64,000 nt of DNA. It comes from Lacrimispora sp. BS-2. Its GTDB lineage: Bacteria > Bacillota > Clostridia > Lachnospirales > Lachnospiraceae. The position numbers and the translations under genes were made by a program. This document shows positions 24,501-33,709 of the stretch, piece after piece (positions within the stretch are counted from its first letter, which is position 1; every line of letters begins with the position of its first letter). The notes beneath the pieces are model-generated. The model was given only the letters and a program-made list of their open reading frames with translations, was not told the origin of the DNA and ran no database searches. The stretch lies in assembly GCF_040207125.1 (NCBI RefSeq), contig NZ_CP157940.1:744001-808000 (forward strand), read 5' to 3'.

Positions 24501-26291
24501 AAAGAGTCAGGGGGAAAGATGGCTCCCACCATAGTATTAAGCAATGTTTACGAAACAGAGGTGGAAGCTGTTTCCGTATCAACACCGGCAGGGAAAATGC
24601 CTGTTCTGCCGGAGACGGTATCAGTCAGTTATTCCAACGGAGAACAAAAAAATGTGACCGTGGAGTGGAACAGCATTGATTCTGCAAATTACCAGGGCGA
24701 GGGGAATTTTGTGGTGTATGGGAAGGCAGATGGGGTGAAGCTTCCCATCAGGTGTACCGTATATGTCATGGAAGCGATGCATAAAGTCGTTTCAGTCAGG
24801 GATATTCCTCCCCTCATCCAGCTGGTTGGAACAACCTGGGAGGAACTGGGACTTCCAAAAACAGCAGCAGCGCTGCTGGATAATGGGAAGGAAGCGAAAG
24901 TGCCCATTGAATACTGGTTCCCTGATAATGCCTATGACCCGGAAAAGGTATTTTCCTATACTTGCATCGGATATCTGGAACTTACGGGCCATGAGACCAT
25001 TGAAAACCCCAATCAGAAGTTTGCCACGGTAACGGTAAACGTGATTGAACCGGAAGACAAGAATGCCCTTCTTGTTCTCTATACGGAAGCAGCGGATTTA
25101 ATCAATCAGTGTGCATTGGAACGGCTGACCGATGTGGCAAAAGGCCGTTTTATGAAGGCATTCAGCCAGGCCGCTTCTGTACTGATCAATACAAAGGCAT
25201 CGGAATCAGAAGTACATAATGCTTATGTCAATTTGATGGAAGCAATCTGGAATCTGGATTCAGAAGAAAATTTAAAGCCTGATATTTTAGCCCTTAAGGA
25301 TCTGGTGCTCATAGGGGAATCAAAGAACAAGAAGGATTATACTGAAGAGTCCTATGAGGTGTTAAAGGCTGCTCTTTCAGAAGCCAGGTCTGTGTTAAAG
25401 GATAAGACTCTTACAAAAGAGGACCAGGACCGGGTAGACCAGGCATACGACTCTTTGAAGGAGGCTATTGACGGTCTGGAGTTTAATGGAAACCCGGGAA
25501 CGGAAAACAAAATTGTCACAGGAATAAAAATTATTGCACTGCCAAATCAAACAGAATACAAAACAGGAGAACGGATCAGCCATTCCGGCTTAAGCGTGGC
25601 TGCCGTATACAGCGATGGCTCATTAAAGCTTATAAACGGCTATGAAATATCGGATGTAAGCACTTTAGTGCCGGGCGTAAAGGATGTGGTCATTACTTAT
25701 CGGACAGCGGTAAATAACGCCGTTAAAGTGTTCACAGATGGATTCCAGATAACGGTTAAAAAAGAAAATTCTCAGGGAAGCGGTTCCGGCAGCTCGGGAG
25801 TTGGCACGTCCTCTCAAAGGACTGGATCCGGTATAAGCGGACAATGGAAGAAGGCCAGCGGAACGGCTTGGAGATTCTTAAAGTCAGACAAAACCTATGC
25901 TGCCAATGAATGGGCAAAGATAAGTGGAAAGTGGTACCGGTTCAACGAAGATGGAATGATGCAGACCGGATGGATCGTGGATCAGGGCATGTGGTATAGG
26001 CTTGGCGCGGAAGGTTCCATGGAGTCGGGCTGGGTAAAAGAAGAATCAGACGGGTACTGGTATTTCCTTGATGAATCCGGTGCCATGAGAACCGGCTGGG
26101 TCCTTATTAATGGTATGTGGTATTACTTTAATCCTGTTACTCAGGGGAATACGGGCTGGCAGAAAACAGAAGACGGCAAATGGGGGCATCAGACTGGAGA
26201 AAGCGGAAGCAGGCCAATGGGAGCCCTTTGTACCAATACCACAACGGCTGACGGGTATCGGGTGGATGAAAACGGCGCCTGGATCCGGTGA
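21576..26291 (+). CDS. Secreted beta-helix polysaccharide-active protein with Ig-like, CBM96-like, FIVAR and cell-wall-binding domains
   Basis: 1571 residues with a signal peptide (basic MFKSSRLFKRK then a hydrophobic run to about residue 32). Residues ~76-635 form a right-handed parallel beta-helix of the PL6/pectate-lyase-like type (opening 'YYVDAKNGNDSGDG', many 'N-x-I-x-x-N' rungs). Next come two Big_4 Ig-like domains (~648-791), a DNRLRE/CBM96-like domain (~796-993, with 'VNDSWKEGTVTWN'), further Big_4-like units (~995-1162), two FIVAR helical repeats (~1165-1303), a Big_3-like domain (~1313-1394), a Gly/Ser linker, and choline/cell-wall-binding repeats (~1422-1552, 'GKWYRFNEDGMMQTGW'). 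It is therefore surface-held. It precedes the PL8 lyase gene, so a role on glycosaminoglycan or a similar uronic-acid polymer is likely; lyase or hydrolase activity is not decided. Confidence 0.85.
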   Translation: MFKSSRLFKRKAAGMMAAVMMIGILPVNMIGFADVFEMPPDSYDNMAEHTATRSNASLATASDAQKAQNLQEEGTVYYVDAKNGNDSGDGKTEETAWKTFDRVNSKTFLPGDKILLKADCIWNQALNPKGSGREGAPIIIDTYGEGSRPVINGNGTSGPSITGAVTIYNEEYWEIYNLEVTNLENTDKMGEAMDSGTSERAGILIYSSNQKKIYKHITVKNCYVHDVNSNFKGGKTSGGIIVMGHYLDKDGKRVTIDDSGNLTAKAMGRAAFEDVLIEGNYVKNVAIEGIRNKCNTDISGSGWGKNEFLKNYSNVTIRNNYLENVVGDGIVLTETKGGLIEGNMVNSSCGFDRGAVNYAQCWTMFADDVTVQYNEVYGNRYGYDDGEAFDSDMMNVDNIFQYNLSHDCGGGVMLFMASQKNTIFRYNLSINDGTGTYPGESRMQQQTFHYDNTTSAGPGVGKIYNNTIVLFGEGKKTSLFGGKSKRTCFVDFKNNIVLAKDGATIDFAVLEQGSAIHNDSLIENNCFYPDTIANTSAGSVLNKGSLQTKGNIFKDPMLVDYKAGKDYSKYKYPLEELEDLMDSDFTKDRIKKLAEPYQLTEGSPCIRAGQRIDGMPTEDIMSNTIAGRVDMGALEYSSEDELAEEVEEVHIVTTPGVVPKLPATLKIVLNGKSYDYPVKWDELTKEDCMQAGVIELSGVLPGLSNQVAASIIIADAPERFEPVEVSTFAGIYPVLPDKITAEFTGGLTLELGVVWKTLNLEQYSHEGEITVEGIVSGLKEKCQAKVTVIGELGDGISVKEKVASKDAYTQQSDGNKAYGSSDPNVIKVKTANNSPAYTRNGLIGFDLSGEEQMLRSASGITVKLQMTRPVTESDYKTINNHFYLKVYEVNDSWKEGTVTWNSSPGISSDNLVIRDKKIVYTNIRDAHENIVELDVTDWVKSAYAKKGQTKFSFLMTTDYFGEYANGDNGGIDFASKESGGKMAPTIVLSNVYETEVEAVSVSTPAGKMPVLPETVSVSYSNGEQKNVTVEWNSIDSANYQGEGNFVVYGKADGVKLPIRCTVYVMEAMHKVVSVRDIPPLIQLVGTTWEELGLPKTAAALLDNGKEAKVPIEYWFPDNAYDPEKVFSYTCIGYLELTGHETIENPNQKFATVTVNVIEPEDKNALLVLYTEAADLINQCALERLTDVAKGRFMKAFSQAASVLINTKASESEVHNAYVNLMEAIWNLDSEENLKPDILALKDLVLIGESKNKKDYTEESYEVLKAALSEARSVLKDKTLTKEDQDRVDQAYDSLKEAIDGLEFNGNPGTENKIVTGIKIIALPNQTEYKTGERISHSGLSVAAVYSDGSLKLINGYEISDVSTLVPGVKDVVITYRTAVNNAVKVFTDGFQITVKKENSQGSGSGSSGVGTSSQRTGSGISGQWKKASGTAWRFLKSDKTYAANEWAKISGKWYRFNEDGMMQTGWIVDQGMWYRLGAEGSMESGWVKEESDGYWYFLDESGAMRTGWVLINGMWYYFNPVTQGNTGWQKTEDGKWGHQTGESGSRPMGALCTNTTTADGYRVDENGAWIR

Positions 26292-26300
26292 TCAATTTAG

Positions 26301-26340
26301 CCTGAAAGAGGGATGGAAAGAGGGATTTCCCTCTTTCAGG
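26301..26340 (+). other. Perfect 13-bp intercistronic hairpin between the two giant genes
   Basis: CCTGAAAGAGGGA (26301-26313) pairs perfectly with TCCCTCTTTCAGG (26328-26340) around a 14-base loop. No U-run follows; the next bases are GACCATTTGGGGG. It lies 24 bases before the next ATG. It may stabilise the upstream mRNA or lower expression of the downstream gene. Confidence 0.65.
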
Positions 26341-26363
26341 GACCATTTGGGGGAAGCGGTCTT

Positions 26364-29300
26364 ATGAAGGTGAAATGGAAAAAAATATGGGGGGCAGTGC
26401 TGATTTGTTCTATGGTTATGGGAAACCTTGTTTACGCAGCTCCTTTACCCGGGAGCTTTGGATCTGATACGGATCAAAACGCCCTGGAAACGATTTTAAA
26501 TGACGGGCTGGTCATGCATTCTTCTTTTGACGAAAGCAGTATCTCCGGGAACAAGGTAAAGGACCAGACCGGAAGAGGAAATGACGGGACGATTTACGGT
26601 CAGCCAGCCTTTGTAAAGGGGATTCGTGGCAATGGCGTTTTAGTGGATAACGGAAGCAAAGCCGGTCAGCCCGACACAAAAGCCGATCAGTATATTACCT
26701 ATGGCCAGACCGCTGATTTAAAGTTTGGAACGGAAGATTTTTCCCTGTCCTTCTGGATGAAAACGGAAAATCACGGACAGAATAACGGTACCATCCTTTC
26801 CAATAAAAATTATATCAGCGGCAGCAATATTGGCTGGGCCTTTGGTAATTTCAATAATGTCAGCAACGTGGATATGAGAATGAACTTTTCCGGAACAGGA
26901 AACAGCCGGGTAGAATTAAAAGGAATACCTGCCAACGATGACAAATGGCATCATGTGGCAGGCAGTTTTGACAGGGATGGAGATATGACGGTTTATCTTG
27001 ATGGAGAGAAATATTCGTCTGTTTCCATGACAGGACATAAAGGAAAATCTGTTGATACGGGACTGAACTTCATTTTAGGCGGCGACGGCAGAGGGTGTTA
27101 TGGCATGAGCGGCTGTATGATTGATGAACTCAGGGTGTATAAGAAGGCGGTTAATGCCTTGACCGTAAAAACAATTTATGAAACGGAAGGAGTAATGGAA
27201 GCTTTGGAACAGATGAAAAATCAGCTGGCTTTAATAAAGCCGGGGGCACAGTATCCCATGGACCGGATCCATGCTATGGGACTGGAAATTGAACATGTAA
27301 AGAATGGGCTGGAGGGCATGACGGCAGCCGCAGCGGTGGCAGCCGTCAGAAACCTTAAAGAAAGGTTCAATGAATTTCTGGAAGGCAGCGAGCCGCTTTG
27401 CAGCTTCCAGGTGGTTGCCGATGTCCATATTAAGTCCGACAACTTATGGGATACCAATGCGGTGAATTTCATAGCCGGGTTAAAGGACATGAAAACCCTT
27501 GACCCTGATTCTATGGGAGTGCTGAATTTAGGTGATTTTACACAGAGCGGCACAGAAGCCCAGTATAACGGGATCTATAACATCATGGACCAGTATTCTC
27601 CGGTTTCTGATGATAAGGTTATCATGGCACTTGGAAATCACGATGTCAGGGGATACAATTCCGCTGACTGGAACAAGGATGAAACCGTTATCAGTGCATA
27701 CTGGCCTACGGCAAAAGCCCTTTATCTGAAAAAGAACAAAAGATACATGCCAAACAACGGGGAAGCGCTCTATTTTGACCGGTGGCTGGGTGGGTATCAT
27801 TTTATCGTAATCAATACGGAAAACGGCTTAAAAGATACCATGTATCTTTCCGGAGAACAGTTAAACTGGCTGGAAGAGACTCTGGCTGAAAATGCCAGCC
27901 CGGATAAGCCGATTTTTGTCATGGGACACAATGCATTAAAGGATACCCACTGGAGAAGCAATATCCTGCTGGATTTCGGGAAACAGGATTTAAGGGTAAA
28001 GGAGATATTTTCCAAATACCCTCAGGTGATTTACATGTCCGGCCACATTCATAACGGATTTGGCGTGGCGGAAGCCATTGACAGGGAATACGGAACCTTG
28101 ATTGATGTTCCCTCTTATAATGAGTCTGAAAACGGTGTAAAGGAAACCGGAATAGGCTACCATGTAAAGATTTATAAAGACAGTGTGGTATTTAAGGCAA
28201 GAAACTTTAAAACCGCTGCCTGGCTGCCGGAGTACGATATAACAGTGGATATTCCCAGCCTTCCTTCTGTATACAAAAAGGCAGGGAGCTTAAATCCCGA
28301 TGCTTATACGGCTGGGTCTTATGAGAAAGTATTGAAGCTTATGGAAGAGGGAAAAGAAATTTTTCGGAAGGAATATGATCAGAGCAAGCTGACCTATGAA
28401 AATGTGGCTCCTCCTGCGGTCAGCCTGTTTACCAGAGAGGTAAGGGAACGGATCAATGAACTGGCATCAAGACTTACCGCTGCCATAGAAGAACTGGAAT
28501 CCAACGAAAAAATCACGGTTCCCACTGAGGAAGTTTACCTCCAGGGAGGAACTGATGCCGGTAAAACAAACAGCCAGTACAGCAATTACGATGCTTCCAA
28601 GCTAAGAGTTAAATTCTCTGACGGCCAGCAGAATTATACCAGAAGAACGGTTATGACATTTGATTTATCGGGAGTGGAAAGAGAAACCAGAGAGGCTGAT
28701 CTTGTACTTGAACTGACCGGAGGAATCAGCAATACCAATCCTGCGAAAGATTTTGTTTCTGCGGAAATTTATGAAGTGAAAAGCGGCTGGAATTCCAGTA
28801 CGGTGACGTGGAATACAAAGCCGGAAAGAATAAGAGCCAAGGCGGATGGAATGATCTCAAAGGATAATATATCCGGTGGGATCGTAACTGCAGATGTCAG
28901 CCAAAGCGTAAGGAATGCGCTGAATGAAGGGAAAACGGAAATTTCCTTTGAAATCAGCTGTCCTGTGGCGGCTAATGACAATATGATTGACTTTTATTCC
29001 ACTAAGGCAGAAGGAAAGAAAGGGCCAAGGCTCATTACCCGCACAACCGGGACAATAAAACCGGTTGATCCCCAGTTTCAGGAATTGAGGGAAAAGTGGC
29101 TGGCCACGCTGTTAGGCGGAGAACTGGATACCAACAATGAAGCGGTCCGCACCTACATCAAAGGGCTTAATGAAAAGTCCAGGGAATACTGGAATACCAT
29201 GATAAAGGGAAGGGATGAGTCCAGGACAAATCTCTGGAACGATCTTGATATGAGCTATATTAAAGGGACCGGCGCAGAGGCCAAGGTCCATTCCGGAAAT

Positions 29301-32300
29301 GTTGCACAGACCTTTTACCGGTTAAAGGATATCGCAATCGCATGGGCAACAAAGGGATGCCAGTTGTACCAGAACGAAGACGTGAAAAAAGAACTGATCC
29401 TGGCCCTGGATTTTATGAATGAACACCACTATAGCAGCAGTGATGAAAAGACCCCGGTGTTCGGAAACTGGTGGCACTGGGAAATCGGAGGTCCCATTGC
29501 ATTTCTGGATACTGCCCTGATTCTTTATGGGGATCTGACACCGGATCAAATCAGCCGTTATGGGGCGGCAGTCAACCGGTTTACAAATGTATGCGACCGT
29601 CCCTCCGGTTATCCGGGGTCTCCGGCCATGACAGGGGCAAATCTGATCGACAAAGGCATGGTAGTAGTCCAGACCGGTCTTTTGACCGACAGCAGGGAGA
29701 AACTGGATCATGTGAAAAAGGCATATAAAACCGTGTTTGAATATGTGACTACTGGAGACGGATTCTATGAGGACGGATCCTTTATCCAGCATCAGGCCCT
29801 TGCCTATATGGGCGGATACGGTTCCCAGCTGTATGAGAAACTGAGCATTCTGTTTTCCGTATTTTCTGGCACTGATTTTGAACTGACCTATGAGGACCAC
29901 GCAGAGCAGCTGATCTTTGATATGGTATTTGAAGGAATCGAGCCGTTTATCTATAACGGCCTGTGCATGGATATGGTAGCAGGAAGAGATATTACAAGAA
30001 AAACCTCAAATGACAAGGCAAGGGGCGCAGGAATCATGGATGCCATGATGCTGATGGGGGATGCCATGCCTGCAGATCAGCAGGAGCGGTTTAACCGCAT
30101 GATGAAATATTTCATTGGGCTGGATGAAAATTATTATTACAGCCGCAGCACTCATATTGCTTCCTTAATGAAGGCAAATCAGATCATGAACGATGCTTCT
30201 GTTGAACCGAGAGGCGAGTATGTGCTTCACAAGCTGTTTGCAGGCATGGATAAGCTGGTACATATTATGCCGGAATTCGGATTCGCTTTATCCATGCATT
30301 CCAGCCGTACCTATGGCCACGAACTGATCAATGATGAAGGCAAGCGCACCTGGAATGTTTCCGATGGCATGACATACCTCTATAACCGTGACAGAGACCA
30401 GTACGGGGAAGGCTATTGGGCCACCGTAGATCCAAAGCGTCTGGCAGGAACGACTACGGAATATGTGACCCGTCCCAACGGTGCCGGTGACCGCACAAAG
30501 AATATTTACAGCTGGGTGGGCGGTTCCAGCCTTGGCAATTACGGCGGAGCAGGAATGCATTATAAGACTCTGGGCAACAGCGGCAGTACCAGGTCAGGCA
30601 CTGACGCCAAAAAGTCCTGGTTCATGTTTGACGACGAGATCGCAGCACTGGGAAGCGGAATCACCTCCTCCACAGGCAATTACGTGGAGACCATTATTGA
30701 CAACAGGAAGCTGAATAAGGATGGAAGCAATGCAGTGCTGATCAATGGGGAAGCAAAGGATATCAGGGACGATGGTGAGGAAAGTGCATCAAAAGGAACA
30801 AAAATAGCCGGTACCTCCTGGATCCATCTGGAGGGCAATACGGCTGGCTCTGATATCGGATATTATTTTCCTGAAAAAGCGGATGTCATGGCCCTGAAAG
30901 AAAAGAGGACCGGTAATTGGAATGCCCAGGGAACCACCGAGGGCGAGGCAACAAACCTTTTTGCCACCTTTTGGTTCGACCATGGGAAAAAGCCGTCTAA
31001 TGCAGATTATTCCTATGTGATACTTCCTGGAAAAACCGCAGAAGAAACGGCACAGTACTGCGAAAATTCGGACATTGAAGTCCTGGAGTGCAGCGAAGAT
31101 GCTCATGGGGTAAGAGAAAAGTCCCTGAGAATAACGGCAGTGAATTTCTGGAACAACAAGGTAACGACTGTGGCGGGAATCACATCAAATAAAGCCGCAT
31201 CCATAACCATGCAGATAAATGGGGATGAGGTAACTCTGGGGGTATCGGATCCGACCCAGGAGAACAATGGCACCATTGAGATTTCCCTTCCATATACAGG
31301 GGGAGAGACGAAAGAATTTGACGCCAATGTGGAAGTGCTTCAGAAAACTCCGTTTATCAAACTGGCTGTAAGGACGGCAGGGCTGGCAGGCCAGACCAGC
31401 AGGATCACGCTAAAGGTGCTGGAACCTGAAAAATGTGAAATCATTGGACTTTCCGGAGAGTTCAGCCAAATCAAGGCAGACCCCGGAACAAAGTTCACGG
31501 ATTTGCAGCTTCCTGAGACAGTGGAAGTTTATGACAATGCCGGAAGCACTCACACACTGGATATTTTGTGGGAGAGAGGGGATTATCAGAAGGATGTATT
31601 GGGGACCTATGATTTAACCGGACAGCTGATACTGCCTGAGGGACTTTACAATACGGCAGGGTTTTCTGCCTTAATCCAGGTTCAGGTCGGCAATGAATAT
31701 AATCCAGTTATGGATAATGTTTATGTGCAGGGCGGATCGGACAGCGATAAAAATTTCAACGGTTCTGCTTACCTGATTGTAAAAAATGATGCCGGAGCGC
31801 AGAATTACACCAGAAAGTCCCTTATGAAGTTCAGTCTGGAACAGATGCCGGAATCTGCTCAGGGAATTTATCTGACCTTTGAACTGACAGGTACGCCAAG
31901 TGGGGATTTTACCAGTGCAGATATTTATCAGGTGGAAAATGACTGGGAAGGGCCAACAGTAACCTTCAACAGCTTCCCAGCCCGCATTGGGGAAGAACCG
32001 GTATCTTCCTTTACAAAAGCCATGGCATCGGAGAGTCTGATACAGAAGCTTAATGTGACGGAAGCCGTCTGCAAGGCTAAAAAGAACGGGGAGACTGAAA
32101 TTTCCTTTGAGATCAGTATACCAACCGCAGCAAAAAACAACTACCTGGATATTCACTCTTCCAGAACTGCCAAAGAAGAAGCGCTGAAGCCATCCCTGGT
32201 GTGGAAATCCGATTATACAGCGGAAAAGGTAATAAAAAAGAATTTAAGCTTTATTATTGATCTGGCTTCCAATGTCAACGCAGAGGATTACAGCAATGTG

Positions 32301-32435
32301 GATGAGACAGGTCTGGCACAGCTGGTTGAAGAAGCAAAACGGGTTCTTCAGGATCCGGATGCAGCAATGGAAGAAATTCATGAAATGGAGAAACGTCTGA
32401 CTCAGGAACTGGCAAAATATAGAAGAAAGCTGTAA
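26364..32435 (+). CDS. Secreted LamG–metallophosphoesterase–PL8 polysaccharide lyase fusion
   Basis: 2023 residues from ATG 26364 (MKVKWKKIWGAVLI..., a clear signal peptide ending near AYA-like 'LVYAA'); an upstream ATG at 26313 would bury the signal. Order: LamG/concanavalin domain (~48-262); calcineurin-like metallophosphoesterase (~344-626: VADVH, NLGDF, GNHD ~423, GHNA ~520, GHIH ~558); helical FIVAR-like linker; CBM96-like domain (~723-892); PL8 lyase (~902-1687); Big_4 (~1693-1776); second CBM96-like domain (~1783-1949); FIVAR tail. The PL8 part has NWWHWEIG, Asn1093 (TGANL), His1143 and Tyr1152 (QHQALAYMGGYG) and Arg1208 (GRDITR); the 50- and 9-residue spacings match the hyaluronate lyase catalytic set as I recall it. 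It should cleave hyaluronan, chondroitin or a related polymer outside the cell. No cell-wall anchor is visible. Confidence 0.9.
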   Translation: MKVKWKKIWGAVLICSMVMGNLVYAAPLPGSFGSDTDQNALETILNDGLVMHSSFDESSISGNKVKDQTGRGNDGTIYGQPAFVKGIRGNGVLVDNGSKAGQPDTKADQYITYGQTADLKFGTEDFSLSFWMKTENHGQNNGTILSNKNYISGSNIGWAFGNFNNVSNVDMRMNFSGTGNSRVELKGIPANDDKWHHVAGSFDRDGDMTVYLDGEKYSSVSMTGHKGKSVDTGLNFILGGDGRGCYGMSGCMIDELRVYKKAVNALTVKTIYETEGVMEALEQMKNQLALIKPGAQYPMDRIHAMGLEIEHVKNGLEGMTAAAAVAAVRNLKERFNEFLEGSEPLCSFQVVADVHIKSDNLWDTNAVNFIAGLKDMKTLDPDSMGVLNLGDFTQSGTEAQYNGIYNIMDQYSPVSDDKVIMALGNHDVRGYNSADWNKDETVISAYWPTAKALYLKKNKRYMPNNGEALYFDRWLGGYHFIVINTENGLKDTMYLSGEQLNWLEETLAENASPDKPIFVMGHNALKDTHWRSNILLDFGKQDLRVKEIFSKYPQVIYMSGHIHNGFGVAEAIDREYGTLIDVPSYNESENGVKETGIGYHVKIYKDSVVFKARNFKTAAWLPEYDITVDIPSLPSVYKKAGSLNPDAYTAGSYEKVLKLMEEGKEIFRKEYDQSKLTYENVAPPAVSLFTREVRERINELASRLTAAIEELESNEKITVPTEEVYLQGGTDAGKTNSQYSNYDASKLRVKFSDGQQNYTRRTVMTFDLSGVERETREADLVLELTGGISNTNPAKDFVSAEIYEVKSGWNSSTVTWNTKPERIRAKADGMISKDNISGGIVTADVSQSVRNALNEGKTEISFEISCPVAANDNMIDFYSTKAEGKKGPRLITRTTGTIKPVDPQFQELREKWLATLLGGELDTNNEAVRTYIKGLNEKSREYWNTMIKGRDESRTNLWNDLDMSYIKGTGAEAKVHSGNVAQTFYRLKDIAIAWATKGCQLYQNEDVKKELILALDFMNEHHYSSSDEKTPVFGNWWHWEIGGPIAFLDTALILYGDLTPDQISRYGAAVNRFTNVCDRPSGYPGSPAMTGANLIDKGMVVVQTGLLTDSREKLDHVKKAYKTVFEYVTTGDGFYEDGSFIQHQALAYMGGYGSQLYEKLSILFSVFSGTDFELTYEDHAEQLIFDMVFEGIEPFIYNGLCMDMVAGRDITRKTSNDKARGAGIMDAMMLMGDAMPADQQERFNRMMKYFIGLDENYYYSRSTHIASLMKANQIMNDASVEPRGEYVLHKLFAGMDKLVHIMPEFGFALSMHSSRTYGHELINDEGKRTWNVSDGMTYLYNRDRDQYGEGYWATVDPKRLAGTTTEYVTRPNGAGDRTKNIYSWVGGSSLGNYGGAGMHYKTLGNSGSTRSGTDAKKSWFMFDDEIAALGSGITSSTGNYVETIIDNRKLNKDGSNAVLINGEAKDIRDDGEESASKGTKIAGTSWIHLEGNTAGSDIGYYFPEKADVMALKEKRTGNWNAQGTTEGEATNLFATFWFDHGKKPSNADYSYVILPGKTAEETAQYCENSDIEVLECSEDAHGVREKSLRITAVNFWNNKVTTVAGITSNKAASITMQINGDEVTLGVSDPTQENNGTIEISLPYTGGETKEFDANVEVLQKTPFIKLAVRTAGLAGQTSRITLKVLEPEKCEIIGLSGEFSQIKADPGTKFTDLQLPETVEVYDNAGSTHTLDILWERGDYQKDVLGTYDLTGQLILPEGLYNTAGFSALIQVQVGNEYNPVMDNVYVQGGSDSDKNFNGSAYLIVKNDAGAQNYTRKSLMKFSLEQMPESAQGIYLTFELTGTPSGDFTSADIYQVENDWEGPTVTFNSFPARIGEEPVSSFTKAMASESLIQKLNVTEAVCKAKKNGETEISFEISIPTAAKNNYLDIHSSRTAKEEALKPSLVWKSDYTAEKVIKKNLSFIIDLASNVNAEDYSNVDETGLAQLVEEAKRVLQDPDAAMEEIHEMEKRLTQELAKYRRKL

Positions 32436-32451
32436 GGAGCAGGAGGAAACG

Positions 32452-33477
32452 ATGAAACAGAAAGCGCGCAGATGGATGATGGTAATGGGAGCTGCTGCAA
32501 TCCTGGCTTTATTTATGACGGGAATCTGGTGGCTGAAAAGTCCTTCCAATGGAGTGCTGAAACTTGGAAGTCACACCATCACTCAGGACCATCTGGCGCT
32601 TTATGAAAATGACTGCCGGGCAGAAGTCACATCTTATTTTTACAATAAATATCAGCTGGACCCTAATGAAGACGGATTCTGGGAGACAAAAATCCAAGGC
32701 GAGATTCCAGGGGAGGTATTAAAGCAAAAAGCCATGGACCGTCTTGTCCGGGATACTGTAGAACGGATAAAGGCTTCCCAATATGGGATACCTGCGGATA
32801 TAACTCTGAAAGATATAAAAAGGTCCCTGGAGAAAGAGAACAAAAAACGGCAGTCCTCTGACGGCATTTCTTACGGCCCCGGCCAGTACGGACTGATGGA
32901 ATATATATCCAGGACACAGATGGAAGTGAGAGACGAACTAAAGGGAAAACTTCTGGAGGAAAGACTGAAACCTTCCGGGGAGCAGTTAGAGGAGCTTTAC
33001 GCCAGTGCAGATCCCTCCCTGTTTGATAAGGGGGGCAGATCCAGGATCGGAATCTATATGTATTACGGCATGAAGGCAGGAGAGTATCCGGAGGAACTGA
33101 AAAAAGTCTGGGGCCTTGTGGAGAAAGGCTTTGCCGAAGGAAAGGAGCCTGCGGATATTGTCAATGGGATCAATGAAGGGTCAAGGGTTAAAATCGAATA
33201 CGAGGAAGTGGAATATGATACGGCTGATTTTCCCAGAGACAACCAGGAAATGACCTGGCTGGCAGAACAGACCCGGTTTATGGAACCGGGGCAAAGCAGC
33301 GGAGTCTTGGACTATGGAGCCTCCCAGGGAATCTTAAAGGTACTGGATAAGCATGACTACGGTAAAGCAGGTCATGAGGAATCTGAAACACTTTTAAGGA
33401 ATCTGTGGCTGGAGGGAGCCTATCAGGAGTACATAAAACAGTGTATGGAAGAGTATGGCTATTTCCTGAAGCAATGA
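32452..33477 (+). CDS. Membrane-anchored SurA/PrsA-like foldase
   Basis: 341 residues. A short basic start and one membrane segment (about 8-28) put the rest outside the cell. The body is mainly helical, with a SurA N-domain-like part (~40-190, 'VLKQKAMDRLVRDTVERIK') and a degraded parvulin-like region (~190-310). No lipobox Cys is present. Such proteins help fold secreted enzymes. It begins 16 bases after the lyase gene with GGAGGA before the ATG, so it is probably devoted to the two giant secreted proteins of the operon. Confidence 0.7.
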   Translation: MKQKARRWMMVMGAAAILALFMTGIWWLKSPSNGVLKLGSHTITQDHLALYENDCRAEVTSYFYNKYQLDPNEDGFWETKIQGEIPGEVLKQKAMDRLVRDTVERIKASQYGIPADITLKDIKRSLEKENKKRQSSDGISYGPGQYGLMEYISRTQMEVRDELKGKLLEERLKPSGEQLEELYASADPSLFDKGGRSRIGIYMYYGMKAGEYPEELKKVWGLVEKGFAEGKEPADIVNGINEGSRVKIEYEEVEYDTADFPRDNQEMTWLAEQTRFMEPGQSSGVLDYGASQGILKVLDKHDYGKAGHEESETLLRNLWLEGAYQEYIKQCMEEYGYFLKQ

Positions 33478-33709
33478 AAAAAGCTGTTTTAAATGGCAAT
33501 AAGCTGGAAGGAAGCGGCAGGATAAAAGAGCGAAACGATGGAGAGATACGCATTTATTTGATAAATATCTGTTTATTACGATGCAGGATAATGGAACCGG
33601 AATACCAGAAGAGAAAATACCTCAGCCCATAAATCATTGGGAAAAGCTGAAAGAATACTGGGGCAGGGTATATATAGGTAACCATAAAAAGTCCTATGGA
33701 GTATTAAAT
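33478..33709 (+). pseudogene. Decayed YesM-type sensor histidine kinase (ATPase-domain remnant)
   Basis: Pieces of a HATPase_c domain can be read in two frames. Frame one gives 'AVLNGNKLEGSGRI...DGEIRIYL' (N-box-like). Then, after a shift, frame two gives 'DKYLFITMQDNGTGIPEEK' (the DxGxG box) and later 'NHKKSYGVLNMYRI', like the G-rich 'GIGLxNVxxRI' end of YesM kinases. The sensor, membrane and H-box parts are missing; the remnant begins right after the foldase stop. The regulator gene that follows normally pairs with such a kinase. Confidence 0.72.

Noticed and set aside
33581..33709. Extended N-terminus for the YesN regulator
   Set aside because: The extra 43 codons are kinase ATPase-domain sequence; the receiver domain starts cleanly at MYRIMIVDDEP.
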